NCBI RefSeq assembly: GCF_000149955.1
Contig: NC_030994.1
Span: forward strand, 2,782,366-2,846,365
Reading direction: 5' to 3'
DNA: 64,000 bases
From: Fusarium oxysporum f. sp. lycopersici 4287
Lineage: Eukaryota; Ascomycota; Sordariomycetes; Hypocreales; Nectriaceae
Shown here: piece by piece, positions 21,848-32,672 of the stretch
Layout of the letters: every line of letters begins with the position of its first letter
How positions within the stretch are numbered: position 1 is the first letter of the stretch
The notes under the pieces: generated by a model
The model's input: only the letters and a program-made list of their open reading frames with translations
Database searches by the model: none
Told to the model about the DNA's origin: nothing
Made by a program: the position numbers and the translations under genes

Positions 21848-23359
21848 TTATTCAAGTGCACAGGACACAAGACTGAGCATTGACTCCTCATTATACCGAA
21901 ACCTCAAGGCGCCGTTCGCCATGAGGAAGAGGGCAAACTCCCCTTGGGCGCGGGTTATGCCGCCCGCATCTAGAACGCTCACCCCGTGGCCTTGTCTGCA
22001 GTAGCCGCGTTTAGCATTGACGTTGGCGCCACATGCGATCAGCAGCTTGTTAATTCTGGCTGCATCGGCGCTGCCGTTGCTCATAGCCTTGTACGCTGCT
22101 TCGTGGTAGTGCAGAACTGTCCTGCCAGAGTGACCGCGGTGGTGAAGATCAGCACCGTATTGGAGAAGGACTTGCACAGCATCGACGGTCTTCAACCTCA
22201 CAGCGCAGAAGAAAGCGGTCTTGTCATCGTCAAAGATGGGCGTGTTTACGCCGATGCCAGACTCGCATAGAAGCCGCACCATCTTGACAAGGCCTGCCAC
22301 CGTCGCGTGAAGCAGGGGAGTCTGGCCGTGCTCGTCACGGGCATTGGGGTCGAGTCCCAGGTTGCGAAGCTGTTTGGAAACATCAGGGGGCCTCCTGAAC
22401 CTGGCAAGATAGTGCAGCACACAACGCCCATCGCGACATCTGGTGCGCGGGTCAGCGCCGTGCCGTAGAAGCCCTGAGATAATGACGCCTGCGTGGACAC
22501 CGTGCGTCGCGGCGAGATGGAGGGCAGAGGCTCCATTGCCGTCTAGAGCATTAGCACCAGCACCGCCCTGTAGCAGTACATCCATGAGGCCCCTCTCCCA
22601 CGCTTGCAGAGAGCACGCTATATTCAGTATGGCTGTGTAGAGGGTCGGATTGCCAGATGAGTCCACGGCATTTGCATCAGCCCCGTGTTGCAGGAGCTTA
22701 GCAGCAAGTCGTGTCAGGTACTCTACAGTGCCTCCAGACTACGCAACGGTGTGTAAAATGTGTTGGACGGCTTTCGACAGTGCGTTGATATCTGCGCTGT
22801 GTCTGAGCAATACGTCTATGATATGCAGACATGCTGTAGGGCCGGAGCAATGGATTGCTGCATGAAGCGCAGTCAAGCCACCCTCGTCCCAGCTGTTCGC
22901 GTTTACGCCACTGTGCTCAATCAGCGTGGTACCAAGGGAGTGTTGCATAGCGTTGCTCAGGGCCGAGGCTCCCTTATCCGGTATAGGCCGGGCATCTCAC
23001 GATTCACCACGATCAGCTTCAAGGGACAGTGGCTCGTAATCGGAGTCACGAGGGCTGTCCAAGATGGAGCGTAGCCTGGAGAACAGACACCCTATAGAGT
23101 CCACGGAACACTCATCCAGTCCATCTATCAGGTAGCATACCGGGCCTCATGCCGGGTCTGTGACGACCTTCTTGAAAACCCCCCACAGAGCCACAAACGA
23201 TGACAGGAGATTGTGTGCCTCCCCCCCGCCCTTCATCATTGTATTTCCTCTGTCCGACCTGCCAGAGATCCATAACAGCCCTGCGGCGGTATGTGAGGGG
23301 TTGCAGAGGGGAGGACTGGATGCCTTGAAGACCTGAATAAACTGTGATTGATCCAGCAT
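21848..23359 (-). pseudogene. Decayed NACHT-ankyrin NLR with three in-frame stops
   Basis: One reading frame carries, in order, a segment ending near 23150, a NACHT Walker B (CYLIDGLDECS, about 23105-23137), a linker, and ankyrin repeats to the stop at 21848. Three stops interrupt it in the same frame: TGA at 23147-23149, TGA at 22997-22999 and TAG at 22739-22741. No splice signals remove them convincingly. The last intact piece (22666-21848) encodes ankyrin units such as ASALHLAATHGVHAGVI and GQTPLLHATVAGLVKMVRLL. No Walker A or N-terminal effector part is visible, so the 5' end is missing or worn away. All three stops could arise by C-to-T change, as in repeat-induced point mutation, but that is inference. 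The short ankyrin piece might still be expressed. Confidence 0.75.
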
Positions 23360-23624
23360 ATTGAGTCATTTTTAAGCTCAGGAATGCCCCGAGATATCTT
23401 TCATCGCCATTTCAAGCCTTGCAGTTCGGAAGGAATCATCTTTAAGATGGTGAAAGGAAACTGTGAATCTGCCGAATGGTGATTGGTTGATTTGCATAGA
23501 GTCATGTTACATATATGGCGGTACTCACCTGTGTCTATTTTAAGACCTATACAAATTTGACTTCCATTTTGATTCAGCCTTTACAAAGGATAATTGACCA
23601 AAACCTCAGGGGCTAGTGTAGTAT

Positions 23625-25892
23625 TCAAAAGAAGACATACAATAAGCCTCCCACAACTAATCCTAACGTGATGAACGCGGACGAAGCCAAGCATCGAGCA
23701 GCATCACTCCCCTGAGGAACATCAGTAGGCTCTTCCCCACCTGTCTCACTTGCTCCCGTGAAGTTAGAAGATCCACTCAATTCCAAACGCTCCAAACCTC
23801 CCTCAATCTTATCCAGCGGTGCAACAAACGCCATCTGACTCCAACTAAACTGCGTATTCCTTCCTCCATACACAAAGACTTCAAATCTTCCTAACACTTC
23901 ACTATCGCGGAATACAACCGTTCCATGCAGGATATCCGTCACCAAAGTGATGTTAACAGGAGCCGATACCTTGACAGGCTTGTGCGTGGATGAAGTGTTG
24001 ACCCATATACGACCTGGAGCTCCGGGGTCAAGATCTAGCGCGTCGTCGTTTGTAACCTTGCGAAGGGGGTACTCCCATCCATCAGCGGTGAAGACCATGT
24101 TTCCACTCTTATCCAGGGATAGAGTATTGTCGGGACCGGAGAGGGTGAATGGGCCGGTGACGGAGAGTGTGAGGGTGTAGTTCATCCCCTTGCTCCCGTG
24201 ACCAAGGTGAACTTCCTTTCCATCACCACCTGAACGAGTCCACGATACCAACGTACCATTAGCCCCAAGAGATAGCACCCTATCAAGGTTCTGATCGGGA
24301 GCTCGAAGAGAGTAAAAGTCAACACTAGTATCACTCGTCTCCTCCAACAACTTCGGTCCTCGACTTCCACTCCAAGCCCTCCCTCCCACTACAGCAATAC
24401 CCCTCCGCATAGAGTAATACGCTTCAAGTTGCGTAGTCGCATCGGGACCATTGTCATTCCACGCAGCCAATGTAGCACCCCTCAACCTCTTCTCATCACT
24501 CTTAAGCTGCAGACTCGTATTAACAGGATTAAAATCAGCAGGCGTCCACTGCCATTCCTCCTTATCCGCAAAGTTGAAAACACGACTCTCGTTAAAGAAC
24601 TGCGGGTAGCGCGCTGGGAGAATGGGCATGTGGTCGTTTTTGAGACTTGTGTAGGCCCACCAGTCTTCTGAGTTGATGACATCGTAGCCATCTTTGACGA
24701 GTTGCACGGGGTCTGATTGGCCGTATTGCCAGTGCTGGATGATGACGTTTTTATCGATTGTCTGGTTGCGTTTTGATGGTTCGTGAGTACCCCAGATTCG
24801 ACTTCGCTTGTTGGCTGTAGAATTGATGAAACGGCTCATCTTGTTGACGAAGGTGATATAGTCATCAGCAAGCTCGGCGTCGTATTCGTCGGCGCCAATA
24901 TGGACTTCCTTCGTGTTGAACCATGGTAGAAACTCTTCCCAGATACTCTGTACCGTTGGTAAGGTTTCCGGATGCGTCAAGTTCAGCAAATCCTTCTTGG
25001 CCAGGGCAAGCTCAGGTTTCCATTTGGTGAGATACAGAGAATGGCCAGGTGCCTCAATTTCCGGAATGACAGTTACTCCTCGAGAAGCGCAGTGACTCTG
25101 CAGTTCCATAAAGTCATCCCTCGATAACGTCTCGTTCTCTCGTCCATGAAGAATACCCCGCAGCGATTTGTCCTCCGGTAACAGCGAAAAATGCGAGTAG
25201 ACATCCCTCCAACTGTCATTCTTGCCACGATTCAGCGGATAGTTATCACTAAGATGATAATGGAACTCATTCATCTTGAAGAACGAAGCATAACTGCACA
25301 GCTCTTTGAGAAAGTCCTTCGAGTACCACTTTCTCCCTGCATCAAGCATATATCCTCTGGTAGCATAAGCCGGGGCATCTCGACCAAGGGTACTCGTGAT
25401 CGTCCCGTTGCCAGCTAGGAGAAGTTGAAGAAAGGTCCTGGTTCCCCACCACATTCCTCGAGCGCCTGATCCACCGATGAAGACGCGATTGGAGTTGATG
25501 ATGATCTCGTAGCCTTCTGATGTCGATTTGCCGTTCTCGTATCTGAGATCAGAAGATTCTCCGGTGTATGAACCAAGAGAGATCCCGCTAGCATTGTTAG
25601 AAAGCTTGTCGACGCGCTTCAGTGTCCACTTTGATCCTGTGATCTTGGCAAGATCATCCTGAAATGTTGTCGCGAACTCGTGAGCGGTAGGCGGAATCAG
25701 GGTGAGGCCATCTTTATCCGACACAGACGCAAATTCATCGTCAATGTATATAACCTTTGGGCTCGAATCAAAGGACCAAGTCTCTTCCACAAAAGAATCA
25801 GCTTTTTCAAGGATTGGAGGAATGAGGTCTTGTGCTACAGCCAGCAGAGGCGAAGCAAGCAGAATGCCCGCGACCAGATATTCCTTCAACAT
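23625..25892 (-). CDS. GH20 beta-N-acetylhexosaminidase-like, secreted, GPI-type C-terminus
   Basis: A single exon of 755 residues. The start at 25892 places the signal peptide MLKEYLVAGILLASPLLAVA at the N-terminus. A GH20 N-terminal helper domain (about 30-165) precedes the TIM barrel. The barrel has GYMLDAGRKW, EFHYHLSDNYPL, PEIEAPGHS and HIGADEY, whose Asp335-Glu336 pair is the family's catalytic dyad. Many N-glycosylation sequons are present. A C-terminal region of about 170 residues follows and ends in a Ser/Gly stretch and the hydrophobic tail FITLGLVVGGLLYVFF, which suits a GPI signal. It should release terminal GlcNAc/GalNAc from chitooligosaccharides or glycans at the cell surface. 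This is a divergent fungal branch, longer than the usual roughly 600-residue enzyme. Confidence 0.88.
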   Translation of the reverse strand: MLKEYLVAGILLASPLLAVAQDLIPPILEKADSFVEETWSFDSSPKVIYIDDEFASVSDKDGLTLIPPTAHEFATTFQDDLAKITGSKWTLKRVDKLSNNASGISLGSYTGESSDLRYENGKSTSEGYEIIINSNRVFIGGSGARGMWWGTRTFLQLLLAGNGTITSTLGRDAPAYATRGYMLDAGRKWYSKDFLKELCSYASFFKMNEFHYHLSDNYPLNRGKNDSWRDVYSHFSLLPEDKSLRGILHGRENETLSRDDFMELQSHCASRGVTVIPEIEAPGHSLYLTKWKPELALAKKDLLNLTHPETLPTVQSIWEEFLPWFNTKEVHIGADEYDAELADDYITFVNKMSRFINSTANKRSRIWGTHEPSKRNQTIDKNVIIQHWQYGQSDPVQLVKDGYDVINSEDWWAYTSLKNDHMPILPARYPQFFNESRVFNFADKEEWQWTPADFNPVNTSLQLKSDEKRLRGATLAAWNDNGPDATTQLEAYYSMRRGIAVVGGRAWSGSRGPKLLEETSDTSVDFYSLRAPDQNLDRVLSLGANGTLVSWTRSGGDGKEVHLGHGSKGMNYTLTLSVTGPFTLSGPDNTLSLDKSGNMVFTADGWEYPLRKVTNDDALDLDPGAPGRIWVNTSSTHKPVKVSAPVNITLVTDILHGTVVFRDSEVLGRFEVFVYGGRNTQFSWSQMAFVAPLDKIEGGLERLELSGSSNFTGASETGGEEPTDVPQGSDAARCLASSAFITLGLVVGGLLYVFF

Positions 25893-26480
25893 GACGTCTC
25901 TATGTTCAAGCCCAAGATGCAAAGTGCAAGTTCCTTACTCCCATCATAAATTAATGCGGGCATCGTACTGTTTGTTTTTCCTCTGCCGATCTTGGTGAGA
26001 TCCGGTCTTGACTCCGCAACAAGTGCGGGGATGTTACTTGATTGCAACAACGCGGATGTAACTGTAACCATGAGCTCTTATCATCCATTCGCAAAAGATC
26101 CCGAGACTCACCTTCTTGTTTAAGCTTGGGCTTTAAGTTGACTACCCTAGTCTTGTTCCAATTGTGACCATTCCGACCGAGAAATGCCATGAGTTTACGA
26201 CCATGTCTGTAGCCAGCCATACCGAGGCCATTCGGATTAGAAGGGAAATAATATTTTTTTTGTTACCCCAGGACTCATGTTGTACTTAATTTAATAATAA
26301 TAGTCAAAGGGCTAGAGTTGCCAAACAGTCAATGCAAACTAAAATGATCAGATAATGGAACATCCAGTGACGACCAAATTTAAAGGTACAATGTTATAAG
26401 CAATTATCTATTCTAATATAATCATTAATGGTACGAAGAAATCATAAATAACAGTATTCGCTTCAAAGACTCGCTCAAGC
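25893..26480. other. Intergenic, AT-rich
   Basis: Lies upstream of the GH20 gene and downstream of the A1-like gene, both on the minus strand. AT-rich runs occur at 26250-26300 and 26400-26440. No gene is seen. Confidence 0.45.
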
Positions 26481-28211
26481 TCAAGCCAACTCGTATCGCT
26501 GCGTCAATGGTCGCTTCTGCTGTGACTCATGAACATACATCTCATATATCCGTCTCTCATCTGCTGACATCTCATATGGAGGCAGCTTATGCCTAGGAAC
26601 GTGCATTTCCTGTGGTGGTAGATCACTAGGCCACTTTACCGAAAAGCCATCAGAGTTATCTTTATAAAGCGACGATTGAGTCTCAGACTGTTGGCCTTGA
26701 GCTCTACGGCGCCGTCGCCAGAAGAAAATGCCCAGACCTAGAGCGATGAGACAGAGTGCAGCACCTGCCCCTACGGCAATTCCAACCTTTGTGGCGGTCG
26801 GCATGGAAGGTTTCGACTCGACTTCATCTTGTTCTGAGGGACTGGCCGCTTTGGTTGGAGTGCTCGATGGCGATGGCGTTGGCTCATCGTCCCAGACACC
26901 TTTCCATGAAGCTTCCCAGTTGTTTCCACCCTTGCTGATAGTCTTATCTTTGGTCTCAATTGACGTGACGTCTGTCGTGGCTTGAACTCTGGGGCCCGGT
27001 GCTTGAGCCAGCCACCAGGTGTTGGCATCAGGATGCCAATTCGCTCCGACGAAGGCATCTTGTAGGAATGATCGTCCAAGGACGTATCTTCCATTGTTGT
27101 TTACATGACATGGGAAGTATGGGATAGGATTGTCGACGATCGGTTCAGAAAGAGTGAGGTTGAGATGCATGAATGGAACTCTGATCTTGACGGGGTCGGT
27201 GTTTGTGTCTGATATGAACGAGAATGATAAAGCGGTCGCGGAGTTGACGATTTTGTCGTATTGGTCTGATTTTGTGTCCCATATATAAAGACCAAGATCC
27301 GAATTAAAGTTGACGGGAAGGTGCTCGGCGATGTTGTCGCAAGTGGACTTTGGAAGGGTGAGGTATGGGGAGCATCCGTCCACAGTGATCTTAAGACCGC
27401 TGCTGATGGAAGAGTTGCCCTTGGCCAAAAGATCACCCTTGGACTTGGAAGTAAATGGCGAGTGATCGCCAACACCTTCGATAGCAATATCCCAAAGAGT
27501 GATTCCATCACCCCTCGGACTTCCACTCAAGGTAAGGACTTCCCCAATAACGCGGTTCTTGTCGTAACCACCGAACCAGAGAGACCCAGCTATAGATGGC
27601 TTGACGGACCCGATGTGCATGCCATAAGAATTGGAGGGCGTGTACTCGTTCTCCCAAAACCATCCAGGTGGCATACTGCCATTGGTAGCAGGTCTTCCAT
27701 CAGGTTGTTCAAAAGATTGGTTGACGGATTTTGGACCGCCCATACTCAGACAGCCCGCGAAGAACGGTACGGTCTGACCACCCGGATATTTAATCTTCTG
27801 CGCATCAAGCAAAGCAATAGTCGAGTTGATGGTGTTGATCTCACCAAACATTATGTCGTCTCTGTAGCGAATACTCGTGTCGCCTTCAACGTTCACACCT
27901 TGCATGAAACCATCCAGTTCCACGAGAATATTCAAGCCAGTTCGATCGCCGGTTCTTTTGTCGTAAGTACCCGCTTTCGAAGCATAGCAAGTTCCTCGTT
28001 CGCAGTAATCATCGCTGATAAGCCATGTTTCCCACGTTCCGCCAGGATATAGGGAAATGGAAGTGGGACTGCTTCCAATCTGGACATTGACACCACGCCA
28101 GGGGCCATCAGGTCCAAATGTGTCGTCTGTCCATTGGATTTCTCGAGGGATTTGGGCAGCAGCCGTGAGAATGATGAAGACAAACATAGGTAGGATGACT
28201 TTCCAGGACAT
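26481..28211 (-). CDS. Membrane-anchored A1 aspartic peptidase homologue, probably inactive
   Basis: A single exon of 576 residues. The signal peptide covers MSWKVILPMFVFIILTAAA. The extracellular domain (about 30-410) follows the pepsin fold, with GGYDKNRVIGE and YVLGRSFLQDAFVGA near its end. The first active-site DTGS block is replaced by PGGT before ETW, so the first catalytic Asp is Pro56. The second block keeps its Asp (VDGC) but loses the usual SGT. A Ser/Pro/Thr linker leads to one transmembrane helix (about 478-502), a run of five Arg, and a cytosolic tail of about 70 residues with PPYEM and two tyrosine-rich patches. Family precedent says such proteins lack peptidase activity; a receptor or scaffold role is conceivable, but the sequence does not show it. 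Confidence 0.8.
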   Translation of the reverse strand: MSWKVILPMFVFIILTAAAQIPREIQWTDDTFGPDGPWRGVNVQIGSSPTSISLYPGGTWETWLISDDYCERGTCYASKAGTYDKRTGDRTGLNILVELDGFMQGVNVEGDTSIRYRDDIMFGEINTINSTIALLDAQKIKYPGGQTVPFFAGCLSMGGPKSVNQSFEQPDGRPATNGSMPPGWFWENEYTPSNSYGMHIGSVKPSIAGSLWFGGYDKNRVIGEVLTLSGSPRGDGITLWDIAIEGVGDHSPFTSKSKGDLLAKGNSSISSGLKITVDGCSPYLTLPKSTCDNIAEHLPVNFNSDLGLYIWDTKSDQYDKIVNSATALSFSFISDTNTDPVKIRVPFMHLNLTLSEPIVDNPIPYFPCHVNNNGRYVLGRSFLQDAFVGANWHPDANTWWLAQAPGPRVQATTDVTSIETKDKTISKGGNNWEASWKGVWDDEPTPSPSSTPTKAASPSEQDEVESKPSMPTATKVGIAVGAGAALCLIALGLGIFFWRRRRRAQGQQSETQSSLYKDNSDGFSVKWPSDLPPQEMHVPRHKLPPYEMSADERRIYEMYVHESQQKRPLTQRYELA

Positions 28212-29366
28212 GGTCAATGACCCGCCTTTGGGAGGTATTAACGAAAGGATTGATTAAGGTATTGTAACAAAGAACGGAAGAGAGATCAAAAAGATGGAAA
28301 GCAACGGATCATGAGCACATGCAAAGAAAGTCACAAGAGAACAGAAGCAGAAAGAAATGGGCGGGACGAGCACATAACCATAATTAGAATTTGCAAGGCT
28401 CAACCAACACGATAACCAAGTCTTGGGCGTCACCAGGCTGAGCGACCTATCGCCAGCAGGTCAATTTACCTTGGCCCACTTGGTCGTGTAAGAGAACAAC
28501 CAACATGCATAAGGGATTTTCAGCCACGGGCGCTCAGATATGTGACTATACCTTTATCTGTAGGGTAAGCGCTGAAATATGACTGTGATGCTTGTTAATT
28601 AGGTATATGTACTTATTGGCGGCACCCGATGATTAAAAATACTGAGTTGGTCAGTTGGGCTCAACCAACAAACAACATGGTACGAGAAGCAGGTTTCAGG
28701 AGAAGTCCATGCCAAGTCAGCAAGATATCATGCCATGAGGCATGAAAATAAGAAAGTTGGATTAAAACTTGATGAGAAAATAGTAAAGCCAAAGTAAAGT
28801 AAGGTTAAGCATAAATGAAACTCGCGATAGTAATAGACTCCATACACTCATAACTCGAAGCGAAGAAAATAAGTCTCGCCATCGCGTTTAGCCACCCATT
28901 ATAACCTGAAACAACCCAAAATAACCGACCCCTGTCTCTGCATTTTTTAGGCTGTCTCAGCGGTTAACGTCCTCAAATGGTAGGACGTTGAAACGTGGTG
29001 GGGAAGACATGGATTGGCGAACAGCCACTCGATTTGCCAAGAAGCGATTGGCTAGCACAGCGCTTATCGTCGATCACAGGGGTCTAAGCGCCCGAGACTG
29101 ACGACGTGAACAATCGCATGTGCTGAGCTTTCTTCCTTTGTCCCCTGAACTGTTCATCATATGTTTCTGCGTTCTGCTTTTAAACATCAGTTGCCGTTCA
29201 AGCTTATGTCTTAATCTAGGCACTATTCCCTCTTTGAAACATCGTCTTTTTTTCTTGCCATCTCTCTGATTGCGGGTCAATCTCGAGGTGGTCCTTTCAC
29301 CCCACCTTTTGAGCATCTCATTCCTTAGCTCAAAGATCGAGCAGCGTCTTTCTCTTCCATCGCATC
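28212..29366. promoter_or_regulatory. Long divergent intergenic region
   Basis: Separates the A1-like gene (minus) from the GT8-like gene (plus). It is purine-rich around 28260-28370 and pyrimidine-rich around 29220-29366. Nothing coding is supported; an antisense frame at 29074-29316 has no motif. Confidence 0.45.
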
Positions 29367-30493
29367 ATGTCATCTAAGCGCCATCGCGTTGTTTTTATTG
29401 CCGTTCTCACTACCCTTCTCATCTTCTACCTTCAGAGCCAAACAGGCCATAGAACATCATCATGGCTATCACGTGCCGAAAAAGACGTTGACTGGTCGCG
29501 TTTTGCGTATACACAATATGTCACGAACAGCGAGTATTTGTGTAACTCACTCATGTTCTTCGAAGCTCTGAAACGTTACGGAAGTCGACCTGATCGTGTT
29601 ATGATGGTTCCTGAAAGCATGCTTGAGCCAGAGATGGTGAACTCAAGTGATGCTTATCTGTTGAACAAAGCGCGCGATGAGTATAACGTCAAACTTGTTC
29701 CGATTACAATTCAGACAAACTGGGCAGGTGACGGTAAGTAACCCTCCTCATGACCAAAGAATATGGCTGATTGGTTGTCTAGCTACTTGGGCAGACTCAT
29801 ACACCAAGCTTCTGGCGTTCAACCAAACTAAGTATAATCGTGTACTGTCCATCGACTCAGATTCTCTCTTGCTACAAGCAATGGATGAACTGTTCTTCCT
29901 ACCGGATGCACCTGTGGCTATGCCTCGAGCATACTGGATATCACCCGAGAAGATCCTCTCATCGCAACTCATGCTTATCCAACCTTCCGAGACAGAATTT
30001 TCCCGCATCATGGAAAGAGTGCAATCAGTAAAGTCTGGCGAGTACGACATGGAAATCGTCAACCAGCTTTATGGCGATAGTGCTTTGATCTTTCCCCACC
30101 GTCGCTACGACCTCCTAAGCGGCGAATTCCGCAACGACAAGCATGCTCACTATCTCGGTTCAGAATTGGAAACATGGGACCCTGCTGCGGCGTATAGTGA
30201 GGCTAAGCTAATTCACTTTTCGGACTGGCCACTACCGAAGCCTTGGAAACCTTTGCCTGAAGAAGACCGACTTGCAGCACAGCCTAATTGCACACGAATG
30301 ACAAGTGGCGAGGAAGACTGTACGACGAGAATAATTTGGAATTCGTTGTATAATGACTTTAGAACGAAGAGAAAGGTTTGTTCAACTCTCCCAGTTATCG
30401 CTTTTCCGTATACTGATTCGAGTTCTCTAGGAGATCTGTGATTATCGTGTAGAGACAAGAGAGTCTGCCGCAAGTGGAACAATGTTGATCTAG
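29367..30493 (+). CDS. GT8-like glycosyltransferase (alpha-N-acetylglucosamine transferase type)
   Basis: Exons 29367-29733, 29783-30375 and 30431-30493 join to 340 residues. A type II signal anchor (VVFIAVLTTLLIFYLQ, residues 8-23) suggests a Golgi location. The catalytic domain starts at FAYTQYVTNSEYLCNSLMFFEAL. It includes VLSIDSDSLLLQ with the metal-binding DxD and the block EIVNQLYGDSALIFPHRRYDLLSGEFR, and ends with KLIHFSDWPLPKPW, all typical of fungal glycogenin-like and Gnt1-type GT8 enzymes. The last intron is chosen because it extends the product with EICDYRV. Reading through it would stop 22 codons after the donor. The donor is GTTTGT, somewhat weak, so the C-terminus is less certain than the rest. 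Confidence 0.8.
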
Positions 30494-31053
30494 AGTTTAA
30501 GAGTATGGTGGAATCTACCAGAGGGCCGGGTTCCGAATGGAGTTTGGGTTTGTTAGATAGCAGGGGCATTGCACATGACGAGTCCGATTTAAGCAACTCG
30601 GTCAAAAATGATTACTTAGATAATGGTAAACAGAACATAGAGCCCAACTGAACATTATTGAGTGCCTTCGCCCTGTATCAACAAAGTGTTCAAACCGACT
30701 CTAGGACATACTTCATGTCCTTCGCACATTTCTTGGAGAATTAGAAGATTTCTGGGCGGATAATACATGCAGACGAACTGTCCTCATCTTCGATTACTTC
30801 GCATGTTCAGAGATATCACAGCTTCATGAAAAAGTAAACTAAGGGATATCAAATAAAAGAGAAAACAAGTAAAGTCTCTGTTGAACAAATGAACAGGTCT
30901 AAGCCATATACATCGCTGCAGAATAGCGTATATAATCACACTCACCACCCTATTTAGACACTCACCACCAAGAAATCAGTTCTTAACAAATCTGACCAAG
31001 ATTCCTCATTGACTCTATTATTACTCACACATAATATCTCCCTACCATTTATC
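30494..31053. other. Intergenic, nothing coding seen
   Basis: AT-rich spacer between the GT8-like gene and the RING-like gene, containing the latter's promoter. Confidence 0.45.
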
Positions 31054-31695
31054 ATGTTTCCCTTCAAAAACATCTTCCAACGGCTCAAAGGGCTTTCCGT
31101 TCCTAAGTCTCATACCAAGGAAGCCCAACCACATCCCTTCGCAAGCTCCCAGACTCTTGAATTGAGCACAAAAGTGAACGCAAACCCCAACACCCTCCTG
31201 AACTCCCAAATTGAGAATCACGCTAACAATAAGGCCGAAGGCATTGTGACGGAGAGCTTCTGGCCTAATATCCGGAAGCATATCCTCGCCGATAACCCCA
31301 ACGCTAAATCCATGAAAGCTATCTGTGCCATCTGCTGGGACGAGCTACATGTAACATGTATCTCCACCCCCGATGACAAACTCGACATCGCTCTTGTTGC
31401 TCCGTGTGGACATGTTATGTGTCCTAAATGCTGGCCACGCCAGGTCTTCGACTACTACGCCGTAGACTTCGTCGCAAAGAGAAAGTGTCCTATTTGCAAG
31501 ACCGGACTCGAGTGTGTTGCTTGCAAAAAGACTTGCAATAAGGAGATGATCCCTACGTATGGTGGAAAAGCGAATATCGAGTGTTTTCCCGAGACTGCTC
31601 CAGAGTGTGGACGAGAGTACCGTCCTTGTTGTAAGGGCTGCGCTGGGGTTATTGATCGACAAGCAGATGGTTTTTGGTTTGAGTGGGATGATTGA
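31054..31695 (+). CDS. RING-like zinc-binding protein
   Basis: A single exon of 213 residues. The ATG at 31054 is the first true ATG of the frame. A polar N-terminus of about 85 residues precedes a C3HC4-like cluster: CAICWDEL, then APCGHVMCPKCW, then KCPICKTGLEC. After it lie further cysteine pairs (CVACKKTC, CFPETAPEC, CCKGC). The RING spacing is longer than usual between the second and third cysteines, so fold and ubiquitin-ligase activity are likely but not certain. The C-terminus ends in an acidic FEWDD. The substrate is unknown. There is no conserved neighbour. Confidence 0.65.
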   Translation: MFPFKNIFQRLKGLSVPKSHTKEAQPHPFASSQTLELSTKVNANPNTLLNSQIENHANNKAEGIVTESFWPNIRKHILADNPNAKSMKAICAICWDELHVTCISTPDDKLDIALVAPCGHVMCPKCWPRQVFDYYAVDFVAKRKCPICKTGLECVACKKTCNKEMIPTYGGKANIECFPETAPECGREYRPCCKGCAGVIDRQADGFWFEWDD

Positions 31696-32672
31696 CCTGC
31701 AAGCAAATATTTTTTGGTTAGCGAATGTTGTGGAGCGGGAGAGCATGAATGTATCTTGAACTTGAAGTTGGGATGTGTAAGATAGGTTGAGGAGGATTGT
31801 TGAATCTGCTGAACAGGTTGAAGAGAGCTTAGAATGTCTGGATAGAATTATAGTCAACAATATTGTTTTTCAGCAGAGTTTTGTAACTATAGATATAGGG
31901 CTTGGCGTTTGGAAAGAATAAAAATTGATTCGCGCAGTCTAGTTGTCATATACTCGCCTCATTTTAGTGTTTCCTATGTTATAATGACAATTCCTGGACC
32001 AGAATTTATTGCACCCTATAACTAACTCATTCTAGCTCTTGTCTCCAAAGCCTATTATCCAGGCCATGGATCAGCAGTCACTTTTGTTCACATACGAAGA
32101 GGAAGAAGCTCAAAATTCCCAGAATAACCTCTGTTGGCAAGTAAAAGTCGACGATGAGTCCATCAGCAAAAGCACTTGTCTGCTCAGGAGGCTATCGTTC
32201 ATTAAAGTAAACCGACTTTCACCAGACTCAGTGCCTGCATATTCCCTAAGCCCTTTTACACATGCAGCGTGTCCTGCAGGATATCTTTAGTTCTGTATTG
32301 AAAAGTGGAGATTTCTTGCATAATGGAAGCATATATCCGTGGTTCACGGCCGAAGTTCATCGCCCTCTTAGGGTCTGCCCCGGGCTGTAAGAAAACTTCT
32401 AATATTGAATTATACTAAGTTTACCTAAGACTTTTTTATTACTTGGATGATAGATCTCCCTCATCGAGATCTATCGTCGTCATGCGCCATAAAGTTGTCA
32501 TGCGTTAATAAGGCGCTTGATGGCTGTGTTGAAATGCAAGTTCCAGTGCGGCTGAGCATCTAGCTTTCTGTAGTAACTCCGTAGCTCGATGATCAACCAA
32601 TATCTCAGGCGCCATAACGTTTAAACGCATGGTACTGACCATCATTATCAGCTTTTTAAGATTAAGCTTGCA
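31696..32672. other. Intergenic, with a doubtful 74-codon frame and a MITE fragment
   Basis: An ATG frame at 32066-32290 encodes 74 residues (MDQQSLLFTYEEEEAQ at its start) with no recognised domain, so it is not called as a gene. A fragment of the MITE-like family lies at 32381-32440. The rest is AT-rich and includes the promoter of the SesB-like gene. Confidence 0.45.
32381..32440. repeat. MITE-like element, internally deleted fragment
   Basis: GTAAGAAAACTTCTAATATT and, close by, TACTAAGTTTACCTAAGACT match the inverted strand of copy 2, with about 45 internal bases missing. Only one terminal repeat is recognisable. Confidence 0.5.

Noticed and set aside
27321..28052. 243-codon plus-strand frame opposite the A1-like gene
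   Set aside because: No domain or signal; the minus strand has a complete signal peptide, fold and membrane helix.
32066..32290. 74-codon frame starting MDQQSLLF
   Set aside because: Too short, no domain, no conserved context; left as a note in the intergenic entry.
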